Shown one piece after another: positions 27,046 to 33,585 of a stretch of 37,512 nucleotides of DNA. The DNA is taken from contig CAZKTU010000036.1 in NCBI GenBank assembly GCA_964555675.1, positions 1 through 37,512 on the forward strand, read 5' to 3'. The translations under genes were made by a program, and so were the position numbers. Origin of the DNA: CAIWXH01 sp964555675 (GTDB lineage: Bacteria > Chloroflexota > Chloroflexia > Chloroflexales > Chloroflexaceae). Within the stretch, counting starts at the first letter, position 1. Each line of letters starts with the position of its first letter. The notes beneath the pieces are model-generated. The model was not told where the DNA came from. It saw only the letters and a program-made list of their open reading frames with translations, and ran no database searches.

Positions 27046-28524
27046 ATGACTGCTTCTGTAGACCCCGCTGTGGTCGCCGCGGCGACCGTGGGAGATAGCG
27101 ATTACGGGCTGCTGATTGGCGGCGTCTGGCGGCCGGCGGCCTCGGGCGCGACCTTCGTCGTGACCAACCCGGCCACCGGCGCGGCCCTGGCCGCCGTGCC
27201 CGACGCCGGGGCCGCCGAGGCCCGCGCCGCCGTCGACGCCGCCGCGGCCGCCCTGCCCGCCTGGGCGGCCACCCCCGCGCCCGCCAGGGCCGCGGTGCTG
27301 CGCAAGGCCGCCGCGCTCATGCTCGAGCGGCAGGAGCGCCTGGCCACGGTGATGACCCTCGAGCAGGGCAAGCCTCTGGCCGAGGCCCGCGGCGAGATCG
27401 CCTACGCGGCCAGCTTCCTGAGTTGGTTCGCCGGCGAGGCCGAGCGCATCTACGGCAGCACCATCCCGGCGAGTACGGCCGGCAAACGCCTGCTGGTGCT
27501 GCGCCAGCCCGTCGGCGTCTGCGCCCTGATCACGCCCTGGAATTTCCCCGCCGCCATGATCACGCGCAAGCTCGGCCCGGCCCTGGCCGCCGGTTGCACC
27601 GCGGTGATCAAGCCCGCCGAGCAGACCCCCCTCTCGGCCCTCGAGCTGGGGCATATCTTCGCCGAGGCCGGGCTGCCCGCGGGTGTGTGTAACATCATCA
27701 CCTGCCAGGACCCCGTGCCCTTCTCCGAGACGATCTTCGCCGACGAGCGGGTGCGCAAGGTCAGTTTCACCGGCTCGACCGAGGTGGGCAAGATCCTCAT
27801 CCGCAAGTCGGCCGACACGGTCAAACGGCTCTCGCTCGAGCTGGGCGGCAACGCGCCCTTCATCGTCTTCGCCGACGCCGACCTCGAGGCCGCGGTCAAG
27901 GGGGCGATCGCCTCGAAGTTCCGTAACGCCGGCCAGACCTGCGTCTGCGCCAACCGCATCTTCGTGCAGCGCCCGGTCTACGAGCGCTTCGCCGAGCTGT
28001 TCACGGCCCAAGTGGCGGCCCTGACTGTGGGCGACGGCCTCGACCCGGCCACCGTGATCGGGCCCCTGATCGACGCCCAGGCCCGCGCGAAGGTCGAGCG
28101 CCACGTGGCAGACGCCCTGGCCGGCGGGGCGACGCTGCTGACCGGCGGGCGGCCCTACGGCGGGGGCGACAACTACTGGACGCCGACCGTCCTGGCCGAC
28201 GCCAGGGCCGACATGCTGGTGGCCCGCGAAGAGACCTTCGGCCCCGTCGCCCCGCTCATCCCCTTCGACGACGAGGCCGAGGTTCTGGCGCTGGCCAACG
28301 ATACCGTCTTCGGCCTGGCGGCCTACTTCTACACCCGCGATGTCGGCCGGGTCTGGCGCGTGGCCGAGGCTCTCGAATATGGCATCGTCGGCGTGAACGA
28401 CCCCATCCCCTCGACCGCCCAGGCGCCCTTCGGCGGGGTCAAGCAGAGCGGCCTGGGCCGCGAGGGCGGGCCCAGCGGTATCGACGAGTACCTCGAGGAG
28501 AAATACGTAGCGCTGGCCCTGTAG
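27046..28524 (+). CDS. gabD: succinate-semialdehyde dehydrogenase (NAD(P)+)
   Basis: This 492-residue aldehyde dehydrogenase oxidises succinate semialdehyde to succinate, the last step of 4-aminobutyrate breakdown. The nucleophile is Cys299 in Gly-Gln-Thr-Cys-Val-Cys, and the general base is Glu265 in Leu-Glu-Leu-Gly-Gly. The Thr-Pro-Trp-Asn-Phe-Pro and Phe-Thr-Gly-Ser-Thr-Glu-Val-Gly motifs are present. The Cys-x-Cys pair (299 and 301) and the C-terminal Tyr-Gly-Ile-Val-Gly-Val-Asn segment are typical of GabD. The start is fixed by a perfect GGAGG six bases before the ATG; the open frame extends further upstream to 26905 without a ribosome site. No transaminase gene is adjacent. Other semialdehydes are possible substrates. 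Confidence 0.9.
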   Translation: MTASVDPAVVAAATVGDSDYGLLIGGVWRPAASGATFVVTNPATGAALAAVPDAGAAEARAAVDAAAAALPAWAATPAPARAAVLRKAAALMLERQERLATVMTLEQGKPLAEARGEIAYAASFLSWFAGEAERIYGSTIPASTAGKRLLVLRQPVGVCALITPWNFPAAMITRKLGPALAAGCTAVIKPAEQTPLSALELGHIFAEAGLPAGVCNIITCQDPVPFSETIFADERVRKVSFTGSTEVGKILIRKSADTVKRLSLELGGNAPFIVFADADLEAAVKGAIASKFRNAGQTCVCANRIFVQRPVYERFAELFTAQVAALTVGDGLDPATVIGPLIDAQARAKVERHVADALAGGATLLTGGRPYGGGDNYWTPTVLADARADMLVAREETFGPVAPLIPFDDEAEVLALANDTVFGLAAYFYTRDVGRVWRVAEALEYGIVGVNDPIPSTAQAPFGGVKQSGLGREGGPSGIDEYLEEKYVALAL

Positions 28525-28562
28525 GGGGCCAGCGCCAGGCGTGAGGAGGCTGGGGGCGCGGC

Positions 28563-29756
28563 CTACTCCAGGGCCACCCCCACCGGCTCGCCGTCGATCA
28601 GGGGGCTGTAGACGAAGATCAGGCCCGTGGCGTCGCTGGGGATCTGGAAGCCGGCCCCGCCCTCGAGGACGCCGCCCGCGGGCACGTCGCCGTCGGGGGT
28701 CTGATCGGCCAGGGTGGCGGCCAGGATGTCGATGTCGTACTTGGCCCCCGACGCGTCGAGCAGGGCCATCTGGAGTAGCGTCGAGATGGGCTGGGCCTCG
28801 CTGCCGCTGTTCGCGAAGCTGGCCCGCACGATCACGAACTTGTTGCCCTCGTCGGGCTTGAAGAAGTCGTCGCCCGCGGGCTCCTCGATGCCGGTGATGG
28901 TCATGGTCAGGTTCGGCCCCACCTCGACCGTGTCGCCGATGGCCACGATCGTGGCCGGCATGTCGCCCGCGGCGGCCGAGCCGCCCGTGGTGATACCGCT
29001 GTCCGAGCCACTGTCGGCGGCGCCTGTGGTCGAGAGCACCGCGCTGGGGTCGATCAGGTACGAGTTGATGATCTCGTTGGTGAACTCGACCGTGCTATCG
29101 AACTGCTCGTGGGGCACCAGGGTGGTCAGGATCGAGACCTTGTTCTCGCGCTGCTCGATGAAGCTGTTGCCGGTCATGTCCACCGGCGTATCGTTGTCCG
29201 CCGTGGCCGTGTAGCCCCAGGCCAGTAGCACGCTGCCGTCATTCTGCGTCTCGGGCGGGTCGACCGTGAAGTCGGGCTCGCCGCCGAAGCTGTTCTCGAG
29301 GAAGGTGCTCAGAATGTCGGTCAACTGCTCGTCGGTGTAGACCGTGTCGTCCTCGAAGATGTCGACGATCACACCGCCGTTGCGGGTCGGGTCGGTCCAG
29401 ACGAGGATAATCTCGTCCGGCTTGCTATTGTCCTGCATGGTCCAGTTCTCGGGGATGTCGATCGAGAAGACGCCCGAGGGGTGCTCGAAGGTCTGCAGAT
29501 CGGCGAACTCGACGGGCAGGATCTCGCCCTCGGCGGCCGCGGCTGTGGGCTCGGGCTCGGCGGTGGGCTCGGCGGTGGGCCTGGCGGTGGGCTCGGCCAG
29601 GGGCTCGCGGGTGGGGCGCGGGGTGCGCGTGGGCGCCGAGGCGGCAGGCTCGCTGGTGGCCGGCGGGGTCGCCTCGCGCCCGCCGCCGCACGCGGCGAGG
29701 GCCAGGCTGAGGGCGAGGATGGTCGGCGCGAGTAGGCGGCGGGGCAATGCGTGCAT
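28563..29756 (-). CDS. lipoprotein with DUF4352 domain
   Basis: The protein has 397 residues. A lipobox Leu-Ala-Ala-Cys23 is followed by a Pro/Thr/Ala/Glu-rich linker (about 30-75) with short Pro-Thr-Ala-Glu repeats. Residues about 80-250 begin with Gly-Val-Phe-Ser-Ile-Asp-Ile-Pro-Glu-Asn-Trp, as in PsbP/DUF1795-like domains. The C-terminal part (about 275-395) fits DUF4352, an Ig-like extracytoplasmic domain. The role is unknown; it is a surface lipoprotein on the outer face of the membrane. The start at 29756 has AGGAG seven bases upstream; an ATG at 29840 does not. Its promoter is likely the extended -10 at 29824-29832. Confidence 0.82.
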   Translation of the reverse strand: MHALPRRLLAPTILALSLALAACGGGREATPPATSEPAASAPTRTPRPTREPLAEPTARPTAEPTAEPEPTAAAAEGEILPVEFADLQTFEHPSGVFSIDIPENWTMQDNSKPDEIILVWTDPTRNGGVIVDIFEDDTVYTDEQLTDILSTFLENSFGGEPDFTVDPPETQNDGSVLLAWGYTATADNDTPVDMTGNSFIEQRENKVSILTTLVPHEQFDSTVEFTNEIINSYLIDPSAVLSTTGAADSGSDSGITTGGSAAAGDMPATIVAIGDTVEVGPNLTMTITGIEEPAGDDFFKPDEGNKFVIVRASFANSGSEAQPISTLLQMALLDASGAKYDIDILAATLADQTPDGDVPAGGVLEGGAGFQIPSDATGLIFVYSPLIDGEPVGVALE

Positions 29757-29823
29757 GGTGTCTCCTGAGGGGATTCTGGAGGGCCGAGCGATGTATGCAG
29801 GAATAACGTTGCTAACAGAGGCA

Positions 29824-29832
29824 ATCTTAGCA
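29824..29832 (-). promoter_or_regulatory. extended -10 promoter of the DUF4352 lipoprotein gene
   Basis: The minus strand reads TGC-TAAGAT, about 68 bp upstream of the start codon. A small GGGGG-TAT-CCCCC hairpin (29857-29869) lies further upstream, between this promoter and the divergent riboswitch promoter. Confidence 0.5.
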
Positions 29833-29928
29833 TCCTGCACTTACCTGGGGGTATCCCCCGCGCGGCGTAAGAAGTACTACGTCTTTCATAGCTCCCCGGA
29901 AGCTCGCTGGGCGCTGGCTTGGGCGACC

Positions 29929-29957
29929 TTGACAGCCTGGGGGGGCTGCGGTATTCT
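29929..29957 (+). promoter_or_regulatory. sigma-70 promoter of the FMN-riboswitch operon
   Basis: A consensus TTGACA, a 17-bp spacer and TATTCT place the transcript start a few bases before the riboswitch at 29972. Confidence 0.8.
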
Positions 29958-29971
29958 TTGCGGCAACAAAC

Positions 29972-30089
29972 GATCTTCGGGGCAGGGTGAAATTCCCGAT
30001 CGGTGGTACAGCCCACGAGCGTGCCGGAAGGCGCGCATGACCCGGTGAAACTCCGGGGCCGACGGTTAAAGTCCGGATGAAAGAAGATC
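29972..30089 (+). ncRNA. FMN riboswitch (RFN element)
   Basis: The conserved blocks of the RFN element are all present in order: CTTCGGGGCAGGGTG, ATTCCCGAT, GGTGGTACAGCCCACGAG, then GACCCGGTGAAACTCCGG, GGCCGACGGTTAAAGTC and CGGATGAAAG. The P1 stem is formed by GATCTTC (29972-29978) and GAAGATC (30083-30089). The RNA binds flavin mononucleotide and normally switches off expression when FMN is plentiful. An intrinsic terminator follows at 30215-30250, before the permease gene, so control is probably by early termination. Confidence 0.97.
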
Positions 30090-30214
30090 CAGACGCACGA
30101 CGCGCGCACGGCCAACCGTGCCGGCAGACGCTCATTGGGCGCCTGCCTGCCTGAGGTTAGGCCTCTCGCGCCGCCATGGTCCTCACCGGCCCATGGGCTG
30201 TCTGGTCATGTACT

Positions 30215-30250
30215 CCCCGAGGCGCTTTGCCCTCGGGGTTTGTTGTGTTT
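30215..30250 (+). terminator. riboswitch-controlled intrinsic terminator
   Basis: CCCCGAGG and CCTCGGGG form an 8-bp stem with an 8-nt loop, followed by a T-rich run (TTTGTTGTGTTT). It ends ten bases before the ribXY start codon and after the FMN aptamer, so it is the likely off-state of the switch. The 125 bp between aptamer and terminator should hold the antiterminator. Confidence 0.8.
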
Positions 30251-30260
30251 GGAGGCGCAT

Positions 30261-31076
30261 ATGCAGCGGACATTGCCAATGCAGCCGGCGGCGAGCCCGC
30301 CGAGTGGCCCGCGAGCCGGGCGGTGGGGCGGACTGCGCTGGGCCGGTCTGCCGGTCACGATCGTGGGGTTGCTGGCCTTCTGGCAGCTCGTGGTCACGGC
30401 GGGCGGCTACAAGCCCTTCATCCTGCCCAGCCCCGTCCTCGTGGGCGAGCGCTTCGTGGCCGCCGCCCAGAGCGGCATCCTCTGGCGGCATACCTCGACC
30501 ACCCTGGTCGAGGCCCTGGGCGGCTTCGCGATCGCCCTCGTCCTCGGCCTGGCCATCGGCTACGTGCTGGCCCATATCCCCTGGCTCGAGCGGGCCCTGG
30601 CCCCGGTCCTGGCCGCCAGCCAGGCCATCCCGATCGTGGCCGTGGCGCCCCTGATCATCCTCTGGTTCGGCCCCGGCCTCTCCGGCAAGCTGATGATCGC
30701 CGCCCTGATCACCTTCCTGCCCATCCTGATCGCCACGATCGTGGCCCTGCGCGGCATCCCCCGCGAGCTGCGCGAGATGGCCCTGATCAGCGGGGCCAGC
30801 CGCTGGCAGATGCTGCGCTATGTCGAGGCGCCCCTCAGCGTCCCCGTCCTCTTCGGCGGCGTGCGCACCGGGCTGGCCCTGGCGACCACCGGCGCCGTCG
30901 TCGGCGAGTTCGTGGCCGGCCGCGAGGGTCTCGGCGCGATGATCAATATCGCCCGCGGCCTCTTCGATACGCCGCTGATCTTCGTCGCCCTGCTCACCCT
31001 CGCCGGGATCACCCTCGGCCTCTATATGCTCGCTACCCTCACCGAGCGCGCCCTGGTTCGCTGGGAGCTCGGGTAG
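30261..31076 (+). CDS. ribX: riboflavin ABC transporter permease (RibX type)
   Basis: The 271-residue membrane protein is a binding-protein-dependent transport permease of the SsuC/TauC/ThiX class, with about six transmembrane helices. The cytoplasmic loop that contacts the ATPase is visible: Ile-Ser-Gly-Ala-Ser-Arg-Trp-Gln at about 175, followed by a conserved Pro. The ATG at 30261 has GGAGG upstream. The open frame runs back to 30135, but that region contains the terminator. Its place directly behind an FMN riboswitch, with a substrate-binding gene next, matches the RibXY riboflavin transporter predicted for Chloroflexus by comparative genomics. Substrate specificity is inferred from this context. 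Confidence 0.88.
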   Translation: MQRTLPMQPAASPPSGPRAGRWGGLRWAGLPVTIVGLLAFWQLVVTAGGYKPFILPSPVLVGERFVAAAQSGILWRHTSTTLVEALGGFAIALVLGLAIGYVLAHIPWLERALAPVLAASQAIPIVAVAPLIILWFGPGLSGKLMIAALITFLPILIATIVALRGIPRELREMALISGASRWQMLRYVEAPLSVPVLFGGVRTGLALATTGAVVGEFVAGREGLGAMINIARGLFDTPLIFVALLTLAGITLGLYMLATLTERALVRWELG

Positions 31077-31113
31077 TTGCGCGCAGCGTGCGCGTGAAGT
31101 TTAGGAGAAGCAG

Positions 31114-32178
31114 ATGCTCAAGCGCCTCAGCCTGATCGCCGTGCTCGCCGCCCTGCTCGTCGCCTGTGGCGGCCAGCCCGCGGCCCAGCCGACCGCCGCC
31201 CCCGCCGAGCCGACTGCCGCCCCCGCGGCCGCCGAGCCGACCGCCGCCCCCGCCGCCGAGGGCCTGCGCAAGATTACCCTGGCGATGTCCTACATCCCGA
31301 ATGTGCAGTTCGCGCCCTACTATGTCGCCGCCGAGAAGGGCTACTTCGCCGAGCAGGGTCTCGAGGTCGCCTTCGACTATAACTTCGAGAATGACGTGGT
31401 CCAGCGGGCCGCCACCTGGCCCGATGGCGATGTGCCCTTCGCCACGGCCTCGGGCACCTCGACCCTGCTCGCCCGCCAGCAGGGCATCCCCGTCAAGACG
31501 GTCATGACCCTTTACCAGGAGTTCCCGGTCGTCTTCTTCGCCAAGGGCGCCACCGGCCTGAAGAGCGCCGCCGACCTCGCCGGCAAGACGGTCGGCATCC
31601 CGGGCAACTTCGGCGAGAGCCTCTATGGCCTGCTGGCCGTGCGCTACGCCAATAAGCTCGACGAGTCCGCCTTCACGGTGCAGGAGATCGGCTTCACCCA
31701 GGCCCAGGCCGTGCTCGAGGATAAGGTCCCCGTCGCCATCGGCTACGCCATGAACGAGCCGGTCATCCTGCGCCAGCAGGGCGCAGAGGTCGATGTGCTG
31801 CGCGTGGCCGATGTCTACAATCTAGCCGCCAACGGGATCATCGCCAGCGAGCGGCTGATCGCCGAGGACCCCGAGCTCGTGCGCGCCTTTATCGTGGCCT
31901 CGGTCAAGGGCCTGCGCGACACCCTCGACAACCCCGAAGAGGCCTACGAGATCAGCCTGAAGTTCATCCCCGAGGCCCAGCTCGGCGACCCCACCCTGCA
32001 GCGCCAGGTGCTCCAGGAGAGCCTGCCCTACTGGTACAGCGATAAGACCACCGCCGAGGGCCTCGGTTTCACCGACGTCGAGGTCTGGACGAAGACCGAG
32101 CAGTTCATGCGCGACGCCGCCCTGCTGCCCGGCGCCGTCGATGTCACCCAGGCCTTCACCAACGAGTTCATCAAGTAG
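31114..32178 (+). CDS. ribY: riboflavin-binding lipoprotein (RibY type, NMT1/THI5 fold)
   Basis: The protein has 354 residues. A lipobox Leu-Val-Ala-Cys18 is followed by an Ala/Pro/Thr linker (to about residue 45) and an NMT1/THI5-like periplasmic-binding domain: Tyr-Ile-Pro-Asn-Val-Gln-Phe-Ala-Pro-Tyr-Tyr, 'AaekGYFaeqGLeV', the Gly-Ile-Pro-Gly-Asn-Phe-Gly-Glu-Ser loop, and Gly-Tyr-Ala-Met-Asn-Glu-Pro. It would capture riboflavin or a flavin precursor outside the membrane and pass it to RibX. It is 37 bp after ribX, with AGGAG before its ATG. No ATPase gene follows, so the complex needs one encoded elsewhere. A thiamine-pyrimidine role is an alternative for this fold, but the FMN riboswitch argues for a flavin. 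Confidence 0.88.
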   Translation: MLKRLSLIAVLAALLVACGGQPAAQPTAAPAEPTAAPAAAEPTAAPAAEGLRKITLAMSYIPNVQFAPYYVAAEKGYFAEQGLEVAFDYNFENDVVQRAATWPDGDVPFATASGTSTLLARQQGIPVKTVMTLYQEFPVVFFAKGATGLKSAADLAGKTVGIPGNFGESLYGLLAVRYANKLDESAFTVQEIGFTQAQAVLEDKVPVAIGYAMNEPVILRQQGAEVDVLRVADVYNLAANGIIASERLIAEDPELVRAFIVASVKGLRDTLDNPEEAYEISLKFIPEAQLGDPTLQRQVLQESLPYWYSDKTTAEGLGFTDVEVWTKTEQFMRDAALLPGAVDVTQAFTNEFIK

Positions 32179-32221
32179 CGCCTGAGGCAATGCCACGCTA
32201 CCCGGTTGGGCTTGTGGGGTT

Positions 32222-32245
32222 CGGGGAGGGCTTTGCCCCTCCCCG
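32222..32245 (+). terminator. palindrome after ribY
   Basis: CGGGGAGGGC and GCCCCTCCCCG pair around TTT, with one bulge. The element lies 43 bp after the ribY stop and lacks a clear T-run. It is likely a terminator and a member of the same palindrome family as 9412-9449. Confidence 0.5.
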
Positions 32246-32256
32246 GTCCTCCCAGA

Positions 32257-32285
32257 TTGACAGATCGGCGTCCCGGCGCTATAAT
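32257..32285 (+). promoter_or_regulatory. consensus sigma-70 promoter of the tetR-family gene
   Basis: Perfect TTGACA, 17-bp spacer, perfect TATAAT, 38 bp upstream of the ATG. The -10 overlaps the palindromic operator at 32283-32306, so repressor binding would block polymerase. Confidence 0.88.
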
Positions 32286-32306
32286 TGATTGACTAGTCAA
32301 TCAATT
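32283..32306. promoter_or_regulatory. 24-bp perfect palindrome, probable TetR operator
   Basis: The half-site AATTGATTGACT is repeated exactly in reverse complement with no spacer. The site covers the last bases of the -10 box and the expected transcript start, 17 bp before the ATG. This fits autorepression by the TetR-family protein encoded directly after it. Confidence 0.8.
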
Positions 32307-32322
32307 TACACGGGAGGCGCCC

Positions 32323-32997
32323 ATGCCGCCGCGTGACGAACAGGACTACGAGCAGCGCCGGCAGCAGATCATCGACGGGGCTCTGGCGGCCTTCTCAGCC
32401 AAGGGCTTCGCCGGGGCCTCGAACAAAGATATCGCCGAGGCGGCGAAGATCGGCTCGCCGGGGCTGATCTACCACTACTTCAAGGACAAGGTCGACCTGC
32501 TGCACCAGGTCTTGCTCGAGCGCATGCCCCTGGTCCGGCTGATCGACAGCGCCAGCAGCAGCATCGACCAGAACCCCCCGCCCGAGGAGTTCCTCCCCGA
32601 GCTGGCGCTCAACGTGGCTCGCGTGCTGCAGTCGGGGCTGACCATCGCGTTGCTGAAGGTGCTACTCACCGAGGCCATCCGCAATCGCGAGGTGGCCCAA
32701 CTGGTCAACGAGGTGGGGCCGGGGCGCGCCCTGAGGCTGCTCGCCGGCTATCTGCAGCGCCAGATGGACGCGGGCCGCCTGCGCAAGATGGACCCCCACG
32801 TTGCCGCCCGCCTCTTGATCGGCCCGCTCCTGGCCTACAGCCTGACCCGCTTCATCTTCGAGCAGCCCGAGGCCATGGCCATCGACCCCGAGGTCATGGC
32901 TCGCGCGACGGTCGAAAGCTTCCTGCGCAGTATGGCCCCCGAGGCTGACGGAGCCGTTGCGGAGGGGCCTGGCCCCTCCGCGCCTCCCCATACCTAG
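32323..32997 (+). CDS. TetR/AcrR family transcriptional regulator
   Basis: The protein has 224 residues. The N-terminal helix-turn-helix is at about 34-53 (Asn-Lys-Asp-Ile-Ala-Glu, then Tyr-His-Tyr-Phe), and an all-helical ligand domain follows. It probably represses itself through the palindrome at 32283-32306. No obvious target operon lies alongside: the next gene on the + strand is absent and DUF1499 is convergent. The last 15 residues are Gly/Pro/Ala-rich and are encoded by a G/C palindrome (32959-32981), so the C-terminus seems to have been extended by a repeat. The ligand is unknown. Confidence 0.92.
   Translation: MPPRDEQDYEQRRQQIIDGALAAFSAKGFAGASNKDIAEAAKIGSPGLIYHYFKDKVDLLHQVLLERMPLVRLIDSASSSIDQNPPPEEFLPELALNVARVLQSGLTIALLKVLLTEAIRNREVAQLVNEVGPGRALRLLAGYLQRQMDAGRLRKMDPHVAARLLIGPLLAYSLTRFIFEQPEAMAIDPEVMARATVESFLRSMAPEADGAVAEGPGPSAPPHT
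32959..32981. repeat. G/C palindrome inside the 3' end of the TetR gene
   Basis: A perfect 11-bp inverted repeat (GCGGAGGGGCC facing GGCCCCTCCGC, one base between) lies in the last 40 bp of the coding region. It may double as a terminator between the convergent tetR-type and DUF1499 genes. Confidence 0.7.
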
Positions 32998-33488
32998 GGT
33001 GTCATAACCTGCATCAACTCGGCGCTGATCTGCTCCATGCGGGCGCGATTGGCGCCCATGTCGCCATAGCCCAAGCGCGACGCCGAGCGGAAGTGGATCA
33101 GGCCGGCCGCCTCGTCGAGGTAGAACTCGACGTCGTCGGGAAAGTTCATGGTGGCGCTGCGAAAGACGCTGTGGATATAGCCGGGCTCGTCGCGCAGCAG
33201 CTCGACGCGGGGCTGGGCCGCCAGCACCTCGCGCAGGCGCGCCTGGGCCTCGGCGACCGGCAGGGTCAGCGGGAGCGCGGGCATCGCGTGGATGCTATCG
33301 GCCGGGTCGGCCTGGGTCGAGACACAGTTGGGCGAGCTGGGACAGGGGGCCAGGCGCCCGCCGCTTACCCCCAGCCCGGGGGGCACGCCCACTGTGCGCG
33401 CCTGCACGGCCAGGCTCGCCACGCTCGCTGCCACCAGGGCGGCGAGGCCGGCGGCGCCCCAGCCTAGTATCTTCACGATCTGCATCAA
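32994..33488 (-). CDS. DUF1499 family membrane-anchored protein
   Basis: The protein has 164 residues. One hydrophobic segment (about 8-28) is either a signal anchor or a signal peptide. The DUF1499 signature Cys-Pro-Ser-Ser-Pro-Asn-Cys-Val-Ser-Thr (49-58) follows, and the rest fits that domain of unknown function. Two Met codons in a row (33488 and 33485) can serve as start, with GGAG just upstream. Its 3' end overlaps the end of the convergent TetR gene by 4 bp. Between its likely promoter (33552-33560) and its start codon lies an intrinsic terminator (33498-33525), so its expression may be attenuated, or it may rely on readthrough. Confidence 0.85.
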   Translation of the reverse strand: MMQIVKILGWGAAGLAALVAASVASLAVQARTVGVPPGLGVSGGRLAPCPSSPNCVSTQADPADSIHAMPALPLTLPVAEAQARLREVLAAQPRVELLRDEPGYIHSVFRSATMNFPDDVEFYLDEAAGLIHFRSASRLGYGDMGANRARMEQISAELMQVMTP

Positions 33489-33497
33489 TCACTCCAT

Positions 33498-33525
33498 AAA
33501 AAAACGTGGCCCTGAAGGGGCCGCG
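33498..33525 (-). terminator. intrinsic terminator between recD2 and the DUF1499 gene
   Basis: On the minus strand a GC stem of about 8-9 bp (with one G-T pair) and a TTCA loop is followed by seven T residues. It ends nine bases before the DUF1499 start codon. It terminates recD2, and may also attenuate transcripts starting at 33545. Confidence 0.85.
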
Positions 33526-33551
33526 TCGGCTTCGTGACGCCTCACACACAC

Positions 33552-33574
33552 ATTCTAGCATAAGTCGTACCAGC
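33552..33574 (-). promoter_or_regulatory. promoter-like element upstream of the DUF1499 gene
   Basis: The minus strand reads GCTGGTACGACT, three bases, then GCTAGAAT, which includes an extended -10 (TGC-TAGAAT). The same two blocks occur on the + strand at 35850-35874, before the solute-binding protein gene. Confidence 0.5.
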
Positions 33575-33585
33575 CGGCGCCAGGC

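Noticed and set aside
30135..30260. Earlier start of the RibX frame
   Set aside because: This stretch holds the riboswitch expression platform and terminator, and it has no ribosome site. GGAGG lies just before the ATG at 30261.
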